A DNA stretch of 64,000 nucleotides from Larkinella sp. C7 (GTDB lineage: Bacteria > Bacteroidota > Bacteroidia > Cytophagales > Spirosomataceae). The notes beneath the pieces were generated by a model. It was not told the origin of the DNA. It saw only the letters and a program-made list of their open reading frames with translations, and did no database searches. A program made the translations under genes and the position numbers. Shown piece after piece: positions 24,660 through 33,630 of this stretch. Numbering within the stretch: position 1 is the stretch's first letter; every line of letters begins with the position of its first letter. The DNA lies in assembly GCF_006149005.1 (NCBI RefSeq), contig NZ_VBSL01000010.1, positions 21,042 to 85,041 on the forward strand, in the 5' to 3' direction.

Positions 24660-27077
24660 TCATTCTGCCCGCAGGCTTTTCACCGGATTCATCAAAGCCG
24701 CCCGGATGCTCTGGAAACTGACCGTCACCAACGCAATCGCAGTTGCCATCACACCCGCCAATGCGAACATCCACCACTCGATGTCAATTTTATACGCAAA
24801 ATCCTGAAGCCACTGGTTTGTGAAATACCAGGCAATGGGCGCGGCAATCAGCAGGGCGATCAGCACCAGTTTCAGGAACTGAAACGAGAACAGCCCAAAA
24901 ATGTGCGAAGTCGATGCCCCCAACGCTTTCCGAATGCCAACCTCCTTCGTCCGCGACTCCGCCATGAAAGCCACAACGCCGTATAAACCCAGACAGCCGA
25001 TAAAAATGGCGATACCGGCCAGCAACCGGAACAGGGCATACAGGCGTTCCTCGGCCGCGTAGAAATCGGCGATGGTTTTGTCCAGGTAATCGTATTTAAA
25101 CAGAAAATCCGGAAAAGTAGCCGTCCAGGCCGCTTCCACTTCCGCCAGCGTTTTGCTCACCTGCGCCGAATTACCAGACACTTTGATACCCAGACTCGAA
25201 TAGGCATCCCGGTGCGTCGTCAGAATACACGGCTCGGTTTCCTGGTGTAGCGAAAAGGTGTTGAAATTTTTAACTACGCCCACAATCGGCAGCCGCCGAC
25301 CGTTCAGCAGAACCGTTTTTCCCAGAATCTCGTTGGGACTCTTCATGCCCAGCTTCGTCATAAACCGTTCGTTGACCAGCACTTCCCGCATCGTGTCGGC
25401 GGGCAGGTTGATCCGTCCGGCCAGCAGTTTCAGCCCATACGTCCGGACGTATGACGTGTCGGAAGGGCGCATCACCACGCCGTAATCCTCTTCTTTTTCC
25501 CGGTTTTCATAGCGAAAACCGGTCCACCAGTTGCCCCGGGCCGAAGGCGATGAAATCCCGAAGCTCATTGAGCTGATGCCCGGCAAACCCGTCAGTTTAG
25601 CCCGCAACGATTCCATTTTCCCCGGTTTTTTCTCCGGAATCGGAATCATCACGATGGCGTCTTTCCGAAAACCCAGATCGGCATTCCGGAAATAATCCAT
25701 CTGGTTGTAAACGATTACGGTACCGATGATGAGCGTTTGCGAAATTGTGAACTGGAGCACGATCAGCGTCCGGCGAAGCGTCAACTGCCCGCTGCCCGCC
25801 CCCCGAATTTTGCCTTTCAGGGCCAGAACCGGCTGATAACCCGACAAAACCAGGGCCGGATAGAAACCCGCCAAAACCGTGGTAAAGACCGCCAGCACCA
25901 GCAAAAAGCCCAGCACCACCGGATCAGCAAACAAGGTCGGCTGGAGTTTCACATTCAGCAATTCGGCAACCGGAGCCAGCGAGAAATTGGCAATCAGCAA
26001 CGCCAGCAGAACGGCCAGGCCAGTCAGAAAACCGGTTTCGCCCAGAAACTGCCGCACCAACTGCATCCGCGAACTGCCCAAAACTTTCCGCACACCCACT
26101 TCCTTCGACCGCCGGATGGCTTGCGCCGTGGCCAGATTGACGAAGTTGACACAGGCGGTTACCAGCAGAAAAAGGCCGATCAGCGCCATTGCCCAGATCA
26201 TGGCTTTGCTGATGCTCCGTTCGCTGTAGTTACTCAATTCGGTGTTGTAGTGGATCTCCGTCAGCGGCTGAAGCTCGTATTTCTGATCCTTTGCGTCCTC
26301 GGCATTTACGTATTTGCGCAGAAAGGGAACCAGTTGCTGCTCCATTTTCGATGCCGGTGTGTTTTCGGGCAACCTCAGATACAGTTGCGCCCCGGTGTAC
26401 GACGAACCCCAGTCGTCCCAGTTGGTGTTGGCCCCGTATTCTTTCAGCGAAGCAAACGAGATCAGCATTTTAAACGGAATACTGCTCGTAACCGGCGGGT
26501 TTTGCACCACACCCGACACCAATACGTCCAGTTTATTATTGATTTTCAACGTTCGGCCCATCGGATCAGCATCGCCGAAGTATTTGTGGGCCAGTTCTTC
26601 CGACAACACCACCGTACCCGGGCGGTTCAGGGCAGTAGCCGGATTCCCGCTGATCCACTGGTAGTCGAACAATCGGAAATATTCCGGCTCAGCAAAAGCA
26701 GCCACTCCACCCGTTTCCTGAAACCGGCGCATCGTTCCTTTCGTCCGACCGTCTTCGGCAGCAATCACGGGGTTCCGAACGTCGTGGATGAACGTCAGTT
26801 GGTGTTCCAGGTCCGGAAAATCATTGCGCATCGCAGCCAGAACCGGTAGCGGTATGCCCACGTTATACCCATCATCCGGTTTGGTGAAGTGCCTGATCAA
26901 CCGATAGGTACGGTCGGCCTGGGAGTGGTGCCGGTCGAAACTCAGTTCATACCGAATCACGATAAACAATAACAGGCAACACGCCAGGCTGAGCGTCAGG
27001 CCCACAACATTAATCACGGAATAATTCCAGTTGCGCCGGAACGCGCGGATGGCGGTGGTGAGGTAGTTTTTTAGCAT
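24660..27077 (-). CDS. FtsX/MacB-like permease, VNLATAQ subgroup (copy 8)
   Basis: An 805-residue permease with an unusual start, MLKNYLTTAIRAFRRNWNY, where most copies have KIAWRNL. Helix 1 is VVGLTLSLACCLLLFIVIRY and leads into ELSFDRHHSQ. The first FtsX domain is TACVNFVNLATAQAIRRSKE with VGVRKVLGSSRMQL; the second is GCLGLYGVVAFMAESRTKE with VGIRKALGAST. The C-terminus ends NPVKSLRAE, with Ala instead of Ser or Thr. The start codon lies close to the palindrome at 27095-27171, leaving little room for a promoter of its own. Confidence 0.9.
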   Translation of the reverse strand: MLKNYLTTAIRAFRRNWNYSVINVVGLTLSLACCLLLFIVIRYELSFDRHHSQADRTYRLIRHFTKPDDGYNVGIPLPVLAAMRNDFPDLEHQLTFIHDVRNPVIAAEDGRTKGTMRRFQETGGVAAFAEPEYFRLFDYQWISGNPATALNRPGTVVLSEELAHKYFGDADPMGRTLKINNKLDVLVSGVVQNPPVTSSIPFKMLISFASLKEYGANTNWDDWGSSYTGAQLYLRLPENTPASKMEQQLVPFLRKYVNAEDAKDQKYELQPLTEIHYNTELSNYSERSISKAMIWAMALIGLFLLVTACVNFVNLATAQAIRRSKEVGVRKVLGSSRMQLVRQFLGETGFLTGLAVLLALLIANFSLAPVAELLNVKLQPTLFADPVVLGFLLVLAVFTTVLAGFYPALVLSGYQPVLALKGKIRGAGSGQLTLRRTLIVLQFTISQTLIIGTVIVYNQMDYFRNADLGFRKDAIVMIPIPEKKPGKMESLRAKLTGLPGISSMSFGISSPSARGNWWTGFRYENREKEEDYGVVMRPSDTSYVRTYGLKLLAGRINLPADTMREVLVNERFMTKLGMKSPNEILGKTVLLNGRRLPIVGVVKNFNTFSLHQETEPCILTTHRDAYSSLGIKVSGNSAQVSKTLAEVEAAWTATFPDFLFKYDYLDKTIADFYAAEERLYALFRLLAGIAIFIGCLGLYGVVAFMAESRTKEVGIRKALGASTSHIFGLFSFQFLKLVLIALLIAAPIAWYFTNQWLQDFAYKIDIEWWMFALAGVMATAIALVTVSFQSIRAALMNPVKSLRAE

Positions 27078-27094
27078 TGTTGTTTGAATTATGC

Positions 27095-27171
27095 GTTCGG
27101 AATGAAGAGTTATGAGTGAAGAGTTGGCTGACGCACCCTTAACTCTTCACTCATAACTCTTCATTCCGAAC
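27095..27171. repeat. Perfect 31-bp inverted repeat
   Basis: Arms 27095-27125 and 27141-27171 are exact reverse complements; the 15-nt loop starts GGCTGACGCAC. The right arm covers the final Ser-Glu codons and TGA stop of permease copy 9, so the left arm carries an inverted copy of that gene end just upstream of copy 8. Confidence 0.92.
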
Positions 27172-29509
27172 GAAGTGAGGTTACAGGATTCATGCGGGCG
27201 GCTCTGATCGACTGGTAGCTCACGGTCAGGAAGGCGATGAAAACCGCCAGCACCCCGGCCACCGCAAACAGCCACCACGAGAGGTCGACCCGGTACTGAA
27301 ACGTGTCCAGCCATTGTGAAATCGCCCACCACGCCAGCGGAGAGGCCAGCAGCAGCGCGACCAGAACCAGTTTCAGGAAGTCTTTTGAAACCAGTGAGAC
27401 AATGCTGGATACCGACGCACCCAGCACTTTCCGAACGCCAATTTCTTTCATCCGCTGCTCCGCCGTGAAAGCCGCCAGCGCAAACAGTCCCAGACAGGAA
27501 ATCAGTATGGCGAGTGTTCCGAAGTAATTGATGAGCGTATTGACCTGCTGTTCACCGCGATACATCTTCTCGTAGGCATCATCCAGAAAATGATACTCAA
27601 ACGGATAACTCGGATTAAATTTCCGCGTAACCCGTTCCAGTTCGTCGATGGCTTCGGTGGTTTTTCCTTTCTCCGTCCGTACCAGCAGATAGCTCGTATT
27701 ACCCGGAATCAAGGTTAAAATCAGGGGCGTAATCGGACTGTGCAACGATTGCAGGTGGAAATCTTTCATCAGTCCGATGATCGGGCCTTTGCCCATCCAG
27801 AAGCCGACCTGCTGGCCCACCGGGTTCTTCATTCCCATCATTTTAGCGGCCGCTTCGTTGATGATGTACGACGCCGAATCGGCTTTGCGGGCACTCGAAA
27901 AATCCCGACCCTCCACGAGCCTAATATTCATGGTCTTGATAAAATCATAGCCCACAGACATGGTCGCTGCATTCGAATTCTGATCCGGTTTTTGACCCGG
28001 CCAGGTCAAATCGCCGGAGGTGGCCTCAATATTCACGGGTAAGCTCATCGTTACCGACGCCGAAGCAATCGACGGTGTGCGAATCAGTTCCTGCCGAAAG
28101 GCCTCCATCTTGTTGTAGGTATCGCCTTCCAGCGGTACATACAGGACATTTTCGCGATCAAGACCCAGATTCTTCGTGCGGATGTATTCCATCTGATGCG
28201 CTACCGCCAGCATGCCGATGATCAGAAAAATCGATAACGTAAACTGAAAAACCACCAGCGTCCGGCGAAACAAGACCGCCCCGGAACCAAACCGGAGCGT
28301 TCCTTTCAGAATGCGGATGGGTTGCAACGACGACAGGAACAAAGCCGGATAACTGCCCGACACAAAGCCGGTGATCAGCACCAGAATCAGAATGCCCAGC
28401 CACAGCGTCGGGTCTGCCAGATGCAGCGTGAAGTGTTTGGAGAAAACGGCATTGAAGGTCGGCAGAATGACGCTCACGATGCTCAGGGCCAGAAAAACCG
28501 CCAGCAGGCTCGTCAGTACCGACTCGCTCATGAACTGCCCGATCAGCGAAGACCGCAACGCGCCGACCACCTTCCGAACGCCCACTTCCTTCGCCCGCAT
28601 GGCCGAGCGGGCCGTGGCCAGGTTCATGAAATTGACGCAGGCAATGAGCAGAATAAACAGGGCTACCAATGCAAAAATCCGCACATATTCGATCTTGCCC
28701 CCAACGGCCTTTCCGTTCTCATACTTAGCGTATAAATGCACATCCTTCATGGGCTGAAGCGTTGGCACAGGTACTTCCTTCCAGTCGGTGTTGCGCCGGT
28801 AAATTCCCTTCATTCCGGCTTCCGCTTTGGCCGGATCGGCCTTTGGGTCCAGCCGGACGTAGGTCAAAAACGAGCTGTTGCCCCATTTTTTCTTCCAATC
28901 CTCCTCCTGCACGTCGTAATTGATGATCCAGTCGAACTGAAAAGTCGAGTTGCCGGGCAAATTTTCAATAACAGCGCCAACGGTATAATACGTTTTATTA
29001 TCAAATTGCAGGCGTTTTCCGAGCACCTGGGTCGTGCCGAAAAACTTCTCTGCCACCCTCCGCGTAATAATAATCTGATCCAGCTTCGAGTGAGCCACCA
29101 GTGGACTCCCGACAACGGTGGGATAATCGAAAAGCAGAAAAAAGTCTTTCGTTGCATAAAACCCTCGTTGCTTCACTGATTTCTCGCCCACTTTCAGCAG
29201 TTTTTCTTCCGGAAACTGCACTTTGGCCGCGTAGCGTACTTCCGGCACATCGCGTTTCAAAACCTCAGCCAGCGGGCCCGGTGTGACGGTATTGGTATAG
29301 ATGATACCCTGCTCGGTGCTATTGGTCCGTACGAAGAAAATGTTGTCGAGATGGGGTAAAAACCGGTCGTAGCTCAACTCGTCGTTGACCCAAAGACCAA
29401 TTATCAGGCTGCACGACATGCCGAGGGCCAGGCCAAAAATGTTGATAAAGGAAAAGAGCTTGTTTTTCAGCAGGCTCCGCCAGGCAATTTTAAGGTAGCT
29501 TGTCAGCAT
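27161..29509 (-). CDS. FtsX/MacB-like permease with sigma-54-type control region (copy 9)
   Basis: A 782-residue permease starting MLTSYLKIAWRSLLKNKLF. Helix 1 is INIFGLALGMSCSLIIGLWV followed by NDELSYDRFLPH. The first FtsX domain carries FMNLATARSAMRAKEVGVRK, the second ISCLGLFALAAFTAEQRMKE with Ala in place of the usual second Gly. The second half begins VLFRRTLVVFQFTLSIFLII. It ends NPVTSLRSE. Upstream are a -24/-12-like element (29548-29563) and a 38-nt dyad (29618-29655), giving a predicted leader of about 28 nt. This is one of only two permeases with that combination. Confidence 0.9.
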   Translation of the reverse strand: MLTSYLKIAWRSLLKNKLFSFINIFGLALGMSCSLIIGLWVNDELSYDRFLPHLDNIFFVRTNSTEQGIIYTNTVTPGPLAEVLKRDVPEVRYAAKVQFPEEKLLKVGEKSVKQRGFYATKDFFLLFDYPTVVGSPLVAHSKLDQIIITRRVAEKFFGTTQVLGKRLQFDNKTYYTVGAVIENLPGNSTFQFDWIINYDVQEEDWKKKWGNSSFLTYVRLDPKADPAKAEAGMKGIYRRNTDWKEVPVPTLQPMKDVHLYAKYENGKAVGGKIEYVRIFALVALFILLIACVNFMNLATARSAMRAKEVGVRKVVGALRSSLIGQFMSESVLTSLLAVFLALSIVSVILPTFNAVFSKHFTLHLADPTLWLGILILVLITGFVSGSYPALFLSSLQPIRILKGTLRFGSGAVLFRRTLVVFQFTLSIFLIIGMLAVAHQMEYIRTKNLGLDRENVLYVPLEGDTYNKMEAFRQELIRTPSIASASVTMSLPVNIEATSGDLTWPGQKPDQNSNAATMSVGYDFIKTMNIRLVEGRDFSSARKADSASYIINEAAAKMMGMKNPVGQQVGFWMGKGPIIGLMKDFHLQSLHSPITPLILTLIPGNTSYLLVRTEKGKTTEAIDELERVTRKFNPSYPFEYHFLDDAYEKMYRGEQQVNTLINYFGTLAILISCLGLFALAAFTAEQRMKEIGVRKVLGASVSSIVSLVSKDFLKLVLVALLLASPLAWWAISQWLDTFQYRVDLSWWLFAVAGVLAVFIAFLTVSYQSIRAARMNPVTSLRSE

Positions 29510-29547
29510 CGGTTTCAGCAGAATAGGAAGACGTATTTGTGCTTACT

Positions 29548-29563
29548 CCCAAATGGCATACCA
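29548..29563 (-). promoter_or_regulatory. Candidate sigma-54 promoter of permease copy 9
   Basis: The minus strand reads TGGTATGCCATTTGGG, preceded by TTT. Against TGGCACG-N4-TTGC the -24 GG is in register and the -12 box has TTGG. The aligned element at 36262-36277 (TGGTACATCCTTTGGA) shares TTTTGGTA at the left and TTTGG at the right. Confidence 0.5.
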
Positions 29564-29617
29564 AAATCGGTAAATTATTCACAATCAATTTCTTACTAAA
29601 AAGTAAATAAAATAAAA

Positions 29618-29655
29618 TGTCCGCAAACGGACGGTTTTCCGGCCATTTGCGGACA
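29618..29655. promoter_or_regulatory. 38-nt dyad with TGTCCG/CGGACA ends, candidate activator site
   Basis: The ends TGTCCGCAAA and TTTGCGGACA form a perfect 10-bp dyad. On the minus strand an inner half-site CGTCCG at bases 23-28 faces CGGACA, giving the palindrome GTCCGTTTGCGGAC. The site begins 55 bp upstream of the -24 element. It also lies just beyond the 3' end of the OmpA-like gene, so a terminator role was considered, but there is no U tract. Confidence 0.6.
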
Positions 29656-29660
29656 AGGGA

Positions 29661-30707
29661 TTATTTCACACTGAACTCGACCCGGCGGTTTTTCGCCCGG
29701 CCCTCTTCCGTCGTATTGTCGGCGATGGGCCGGGTTCCGCCGTAACCTTTGGTTGCAATGCGCCCGTCGGCAACGCCATTCCGAACCAGGTACGTCGTAA
29801 TGACTTTGGCCCGGTTTTCAGACAATGCCAGGTTCAGGCGCGGATCACCCACATTATCCGTGTGGCCGCTAATCTCAATTTGAAGGGTTGGACTCTGCGT
29901 CATTGTGCGCACCAGTTTATCCAGTTCTGCGTACGATTCCGGCAAGAGACGGTATTCGCTTTGCGCAAAGAACACCTGATTCAGCACCAGTTTATCCCCC
30001 GTTTTCAAGCCCTCAAAACGCTCCGGCGTTTTAACCGGAATCGTAACGCGGGCGACCGTATCTTTCGGAGTCGTTCGTACAACCGGCGGTTTACGGGCCA
30101 CTGCGGGTCGAACGTTGGGTTTTACCACGACCGGTTTTGGCACCATCTTCGGCGCAACTTTGGGGACTACCTTCGGCGCAACGGGTTTTGGCGGCTGAAA
30201 GTCGGGGCGAAACAGATAATTCCCTGTAACGGGGCTGGGAGTGGTTTGATTGGGCGGTATCCAAAACAGGCTGATGCTTCCCCCCAGCGGATCATTGAAA
30301 AAATCGACCCGCAAGTCGTAGTACTGACCTGCTTTCAGATAAACATCACCTCTAAACGTCTGATTATCATTCAATCGCCACACATCGATCACCTTCTTAC
30401 CCCCGATCCAAAGTCGGATTCCATCGTCTACCGTGGCCGTAAATTTATACACGCCGGTTGTGGGTGCGTATAATTTCCCGGTCCAGCGTACGGAGTAATA
30501 CGAGCGCCCAAGCCCCGGCCCCGGTCGGGAACCCTCCCAGTTGAAATCGATCTGCGGATCCATCCGGGTGAACACTTTTCGTTCGAAGTTCGTACCATCG
30601 AAATAGTCTCCCTTTAATCCATTTCCTGCCGTAGCTTTCGATTGACCATTGGCACTTTGCATCACAAACAGGCCGATCATTCCCCCAATCAAACACCTCG
30701 CGACCAT
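29661..30707 (-). CDS. PA14-OmpA outer-membrane-associated protein
   Basis: A 348-residue secreted protein. The signal peptide (GGMIGLFVMQSANGQ) is followed by a PA14 domain near residues 28-165 (GLKGDYFDGTNFERKVF, YSVRWTGKLYAPTTGVYKF, DDGIRLWIGGKKVIDVW), a Pro/Lys/Val-rich linker near 170-215, and a C-terminal OmpA domain (LQIEISGHTDNVGDPRLNLA, NRAKVITTYLVRNGV, GYGGTRPIADN) that should bind peptidoglycan. PA14 domains often bind carbohydrate, so the protein could tie the wall to a glycan. The dyad that controls the next permease lies directly after its stop. A separate promoter could not be assigned; TATCTTTA upstream is one base off the -7 consensus. Confidence 0.85.
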   Translation of the reverse strand: MVARCLIGGMIGLFVMQSANGQSKATAGNGLKGDYFDGTNFERKVFTRMDPQIDFNWEGSRPGPGLGRSYYSVRWTGKLYAPTTGVYKFTATVDDGIRLWIGGKKVIDVWRLNDNQTFRGDVYLKAGQYYDLRVDFFNDPLGGSISLFWIPPNQTTPSPVTGNYLFRPDFQPPKPVAPKVVPKVAPKMVPKPVVVKPNVRPAVARKPPVVRTTPKDTVARVTIPVKTPERFEGLKTGDKLVLNQVFFAQSEYRLLPESYAELDKLVRTMTQSPTLQIEISGHTDNVGDPRLNLALSENRAKVITTYLVRNGVADGRIATKGYGGTRPIADNTTEEGRAKNRRVEFSVK

Positions 30708-30826
30708 AGCTTCAGCAGTTAAGTTTCGGATGTATTAAAGATAAATACGAGCGGTTTTTAATGGTATCGTTTTGGTACAGACGGCTTTTATTCCATCAAA
30801 GGATGAAGAAGTATGATATGACAGGA

Positions 30827-30896
30827 GCGCCCGTGCAGAATGGAAGGCGTCGTTCGGGTGAAGCCGGAGGCCTTTCAATAGAAAGCTGCCCATTTA
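30827..30896. repeat. Truncated copy of the foldback arm
   Basis: The sequence repeats the left arm of the neighbouring foldback (GCCCGTGCAGAATGG, CGTTCGGGTGAAG, CCGGAGGCCTT, AATAGAAAG, GCCCATTTA) in the same order. It lacks about 25 bp around GTGTAGGTGAAGGATGGCAG and the palindromic core. Confidence 0.75.
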
Positions 30897-30914
30897 AAGA
30901 AGTATAACGGGAGT

Positions 30915-31180
30915 GCCCGTGCAGAATGGATGGCGTGTGTAGGTGAAGGATGGCAGGTGTCGTTCGGGTGAAGGCCGGAGGCCTTGCCTGTCAGTAGAAA
31001 GCGGGTCGCCCATTTACCGATAGCTCCGGAGGAGCGGCCTAAAGACACGCTCAGACCGCTCCTCCGGAGCTCCGACTATCCAGGGTTCATTTTTACTATT
31101 AACAGGCAAGGCTTCCGGCCTTCACCCGAACGACACCTGCCGTCCTTCACCTACACAACGCCTTCCATTCTGCACAGGCG
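30915..31180. repeat. Large foldback element with about 125-nt inverted arms
   Basis: The left arm (about 30915-31040) and right arm (about 31053-31180) are near-complete reverse complements, running from GTGCAGAATGG at the outside through TTCGGGTGAAGGCCGGA to a perfect 16-bp core AGCTCCGGAGGAGCGG (31022-31037 and 31056-31071). No protein is encoded. A related core lies at 43061-43115. The element resembles a non-autonomous foldback or REP-like mobile repeat; no target-site duplication was identified. Confidence 0.85.
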
Positions 31181-31196
31181 CTTCCATCTTGCCTTT

Positions 31197-33575
31197 TCAT
31201 TCCGACCGCAGCGAGGTTACCGGATTCATCAAAGCCGCTTTGATGCTCTGGAACGAAACCGTCAGCAGCGCAATCAGAATCGCCAGCCCACCCGCCAGCA
31301 CAAACACCCAGATACTGAGGCTAATGCGGTAATCAAATTGACTGAGCCACTCGTTCAGGAAATAAGCCGCAACGGGCGACGCCAGCAGGCAGGCGACGAT
31401 CACCAGCCCGACAAACTCGCGGGACAACAACCCCCAAAGGCTCACGACGCTAGCTCCCAGCACCTTGCGAATCCCGACCTCTTTGGTGCGCTGCTCAGCG
31501 AGGGAAGCTGCCAGACCGAACAAACCGAGGCAGGCAATGAAAACGGCCAGAACCGCAAAGACGCCCGCCAGTTTGCCGATCAGTTCCTCCTGCCTGAACT
31601 TGCGGTTGTAGGCGTCGTCGACAAACTGGTAATCGAAGGGAAAAGCCGGATTGAATTTCTGAAAAATCGGTTCGATCCGCGCCAGGGCTTCGGTCGTGTT
31701 GAGATTCGGAGCCAACCGAAAAATCACGTAACGTTCAAACGGACGACCGCTGATCAAAATCAGCGGATTGACGGGCGTATACGGCGATTCGATGATCGAA
31801 TTTTCGACCACGCCGACGATCCGCAGCTTCGTGCCGGGGTCCCAGACAAAGCTCAACTCCTGATTCAGCGGATTTTTCAGCCGCATGGCCTTCACGGCGG
31901 CTTCGTTCAGAATGGCCGACACCGAATCTGCGCCGTTGGCATAAAAATCGCGACCGGTTTTTAGTTTAATTCCCATCGTCTTCAGATAATCCGGGGTAGC
32001 AGCAATCAGGTTGAGCCGCATGATTTCGTCGGGGGCTTTGCCTGCCCAGTCAACCCGCGTGTCGCCCGTGATGGTGGTGGCCGGACTCGACGCTTTCGTC
32101 ACGCTTTCCACCGCGCCGGAACCCAGCAATGCATTCCGAACAGCCTCGTAATTCCGGTTCAGATCGTTGGTTAGCGAAACCGTTAGTAACCGATCGGGAT
32201 TGTAGCCAACCGGGCGATTTTTCGCGTATTGAATTTGTTGGTAGACCAGGATGGCACTGATGATGAACGCAATACAGCCCGTAAACTGAGCGACCACCAG
32301 CACTTTGCGCGGCCAGTTCGCGTTTCGTCCAACGCGAACGCTGCCTTTCAACACCCGCACGGCCTTGAACGACGACAGGTAAAAAGCCGGATAACTCCCC
32401 GCCAAAACGCCCGTCAGCACCGTAAAGCCCAGCGACAGCAGCCAGAAACCGGGTTTGGTCCACGGAAACCAAAGCTGTTTCTGGGTGATTCCGTTGAATA
32501 CCGGTAGAAAGAGCAACGCCAAAACCAACGCCAGCATGAGCGCCAGACCGGCAATCAGCAACGATTCGCTCAGAAACTGGCCGATGAGCTGCGACCGAAA
32601 CGAGCCTACGGCCTTCCGAACGCCCACTTCTTTCGCCCGTTTTTCGGACCGGGCGGTGGCCAGGTTCATGAAATTGATGCAGGCAATCAGCAAAACCGCC
32701 AGACCAACGATGCCGAAAAGCCGCACATAGCGAATGAACCCGCCGGTATTTTTGCCATTCTCGAACTCGCCGTACAAATGCCATTTTTCAACCGGATGCA
32801 GAAACGCTTCAAAAACCGATTCCGGGTTATGCCGCTTGATAATACCGCGCAGTTTTTGGTCAACCTTTGCAGGGTCCGCATTCGGATGCAGCTCGACCAG
32901 GTATTCGATGACGTTGTTGTTCCAGTTGGTCCGGCTGCTTTCAATCCAGGGTGCATTGGCTTCCAGGTGACTGAACGGGACCAGAAAATGAAAATCCCAG
33001 GCGGTATTGGTCGGCAGTTTTTTCAGGACACCGGTCACTTTCAGGTCAAATGCGTCGTTGAGCCGGACGGTTTTTCCCATCGGGTCCGTCTGGCCAAACA
33101 GGGCATCGGCGGTTTGTTCGGTCAACACAATGGAATTCGGTTCCTGCAATGCCGTCGCCGGGCTGCCCTGCCTCATCGGCAGATCGAACAGCTGTAAAAA
33201 CGAATTTCCGACATTCTGGCCTTTGCAAATCAGTTTTTTATCCCCAACTTTCAAGCCGTCTTCGGCTCGCAAATTGGTATTCAGCGATTCAACAACCCGC
33301 TTGAACTCCGGAATTTCGGTTCGTAGCACATTTCCCAGCGGCAGAGCACCGTTGGGCTGGGTAGTGGTTTCGCCGTTGGCGGTCCGGTTGAGCATAATCC
33401 GGTACAGATTCGCTTCGTTTTTATAAAACCGGTCGAAGGTCAGTTCGTCCCAGACCCAGATGCCGATCAACATGGCAACCGCCATGCCGACCGCCAAACC
33501 CAGGATGTTGATCAAGCTAAACCCCTTGTTTTTACGCAGACTGCGCCAGGCGATTTTGAAGTAATTTTGTAACAT
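31197..33575 (-). CDS. FtsX/MacB-like permease without prefix (copy 10)
   Basis: A 792-residue permease starting MLQNYFKIAWRSLRKNKGF. Helix 1 is INILGLAVGMAVAMLIGIWV followed by WDELTFDRFYKN. The first FtsX domain has LIACINFMNLATARSEKRAK with VGVRKAVGSFRSQL; the second has ACLGLFGLAASLAEQRTKE, where SLAEQ replaces the usual FTAEQ. The C-terminal helix pair is VIVACLLASPVAAYFLNEWL. The stop is immediately next to the foldback element. Upstream, the minus strand carries TTAACTTTTTTTAAC at 33631-33645, also found upstream of copy 14. Confidence 0.9.
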   Translation of the reverse strand: MLQNYFKIAWRSLRKNKGFSLINILGLAVGMAVAMLIGIWVWDELTFDRFYKNEANLYRIMLNRTANGETTTQPNGALPLGNVLRTEIPEFKRVVESLNTNLRAEDGLKVGDKKLICKGQNVGNSFLQLFDLPMRQGSPATALQEPNSIVLTEQTADALFGQTDPMGKTVRLNDAFDLKVTGVLKKLPTNTAWDFHFLVPFSHLEANAPWIESSRTNWNNNVIEYLVELHPNADPAKVDQKLRGIIKRHNPESVFEAFLHPVEKWHLYGEFENGKNTGGFIRYVRLFGIVGLAVLLIACINFMNLATARSEKRAKEVGVRKAVGSFRSQLIGQFLSESLLIAGLALMLALVLALLFLPVFNGITQKQLWFPWTKPGFWLLSLGFTVLTGVLAGSYPAFYLSSFKAVRVLKGSVRVGRNANWPRKVLVVAQFTGCIAFIISAILVYQQIQYAKNRPVGYNPDRLLTVSLTNDLNRNYEAVRNALLGSGAVESVTKASSPATTITGDTRVDWAGKAPDEIMRLNLIAATPDYLKTMGIKLKTGRDFYANGADSVSAILNEAAVKAMRLKNPLNQELSFVWDPGTKLRIVGVVENSIIESPYTPVNPLILISGRPFERYVIFRLAPNLNTTEALARIEPIFQKFNPAFPFDYQFVDDAYNRKFRQEELIGKLAGVFAVLAVFIACLGLFGLAASLAEQRTKEVGIRKVLGASVVSLWGLLSREFVGLVIVACLLASPVAAYFLNEWLSQFDYRISLSIWVFVLAGGLAILIALLTVSFQSIKAALMNPVTSLRSE

Positions 33576-33630
33576 GAGTTGTTCGTCCTTGATGGCGATT
33601 CAAGGTACGGACAAGCCGCAAAACCAAGGC

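Larger units (their letters stand above)
30708..31196. other. Gene-free 489-bp gap made of foldback repeat
   Basis: The gap lies between the start of the PA14-OmpA gene and the end of permease copy 10. About 120 bp next to the OmpA start are AT-rich and may hold its promoter. Most of the rest is the truncated repeat at 30827-30896 and the foldback at 30915-31180. Reading frames crossing it have no family resemblance. Confidence 0.7.

Noticed and set aside
29618-29655. Intrinsic terminator of the PA14-OmpA gene
   Set aside because: No U tract follows the stem on the minus strand, and the same dyad occurs at 36331 where it follows no gene end.
30984-31964. Plus-strand reading frame of 326 codons
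   Set aside because: It runs through the foldback and then opposite permease copy 10; its His/Arg/Gln-rich composition is typical of an antisense shadow.
33576-33625. Sigma-54 promoter upstream of permease copy 10 (TTGGTTTTGCGGCTTG on the minus strand)
   Set aside because: The two boxes are one base too far apart and no 38-nt dyad is present; only a single TTGTCCG half-site is seen.
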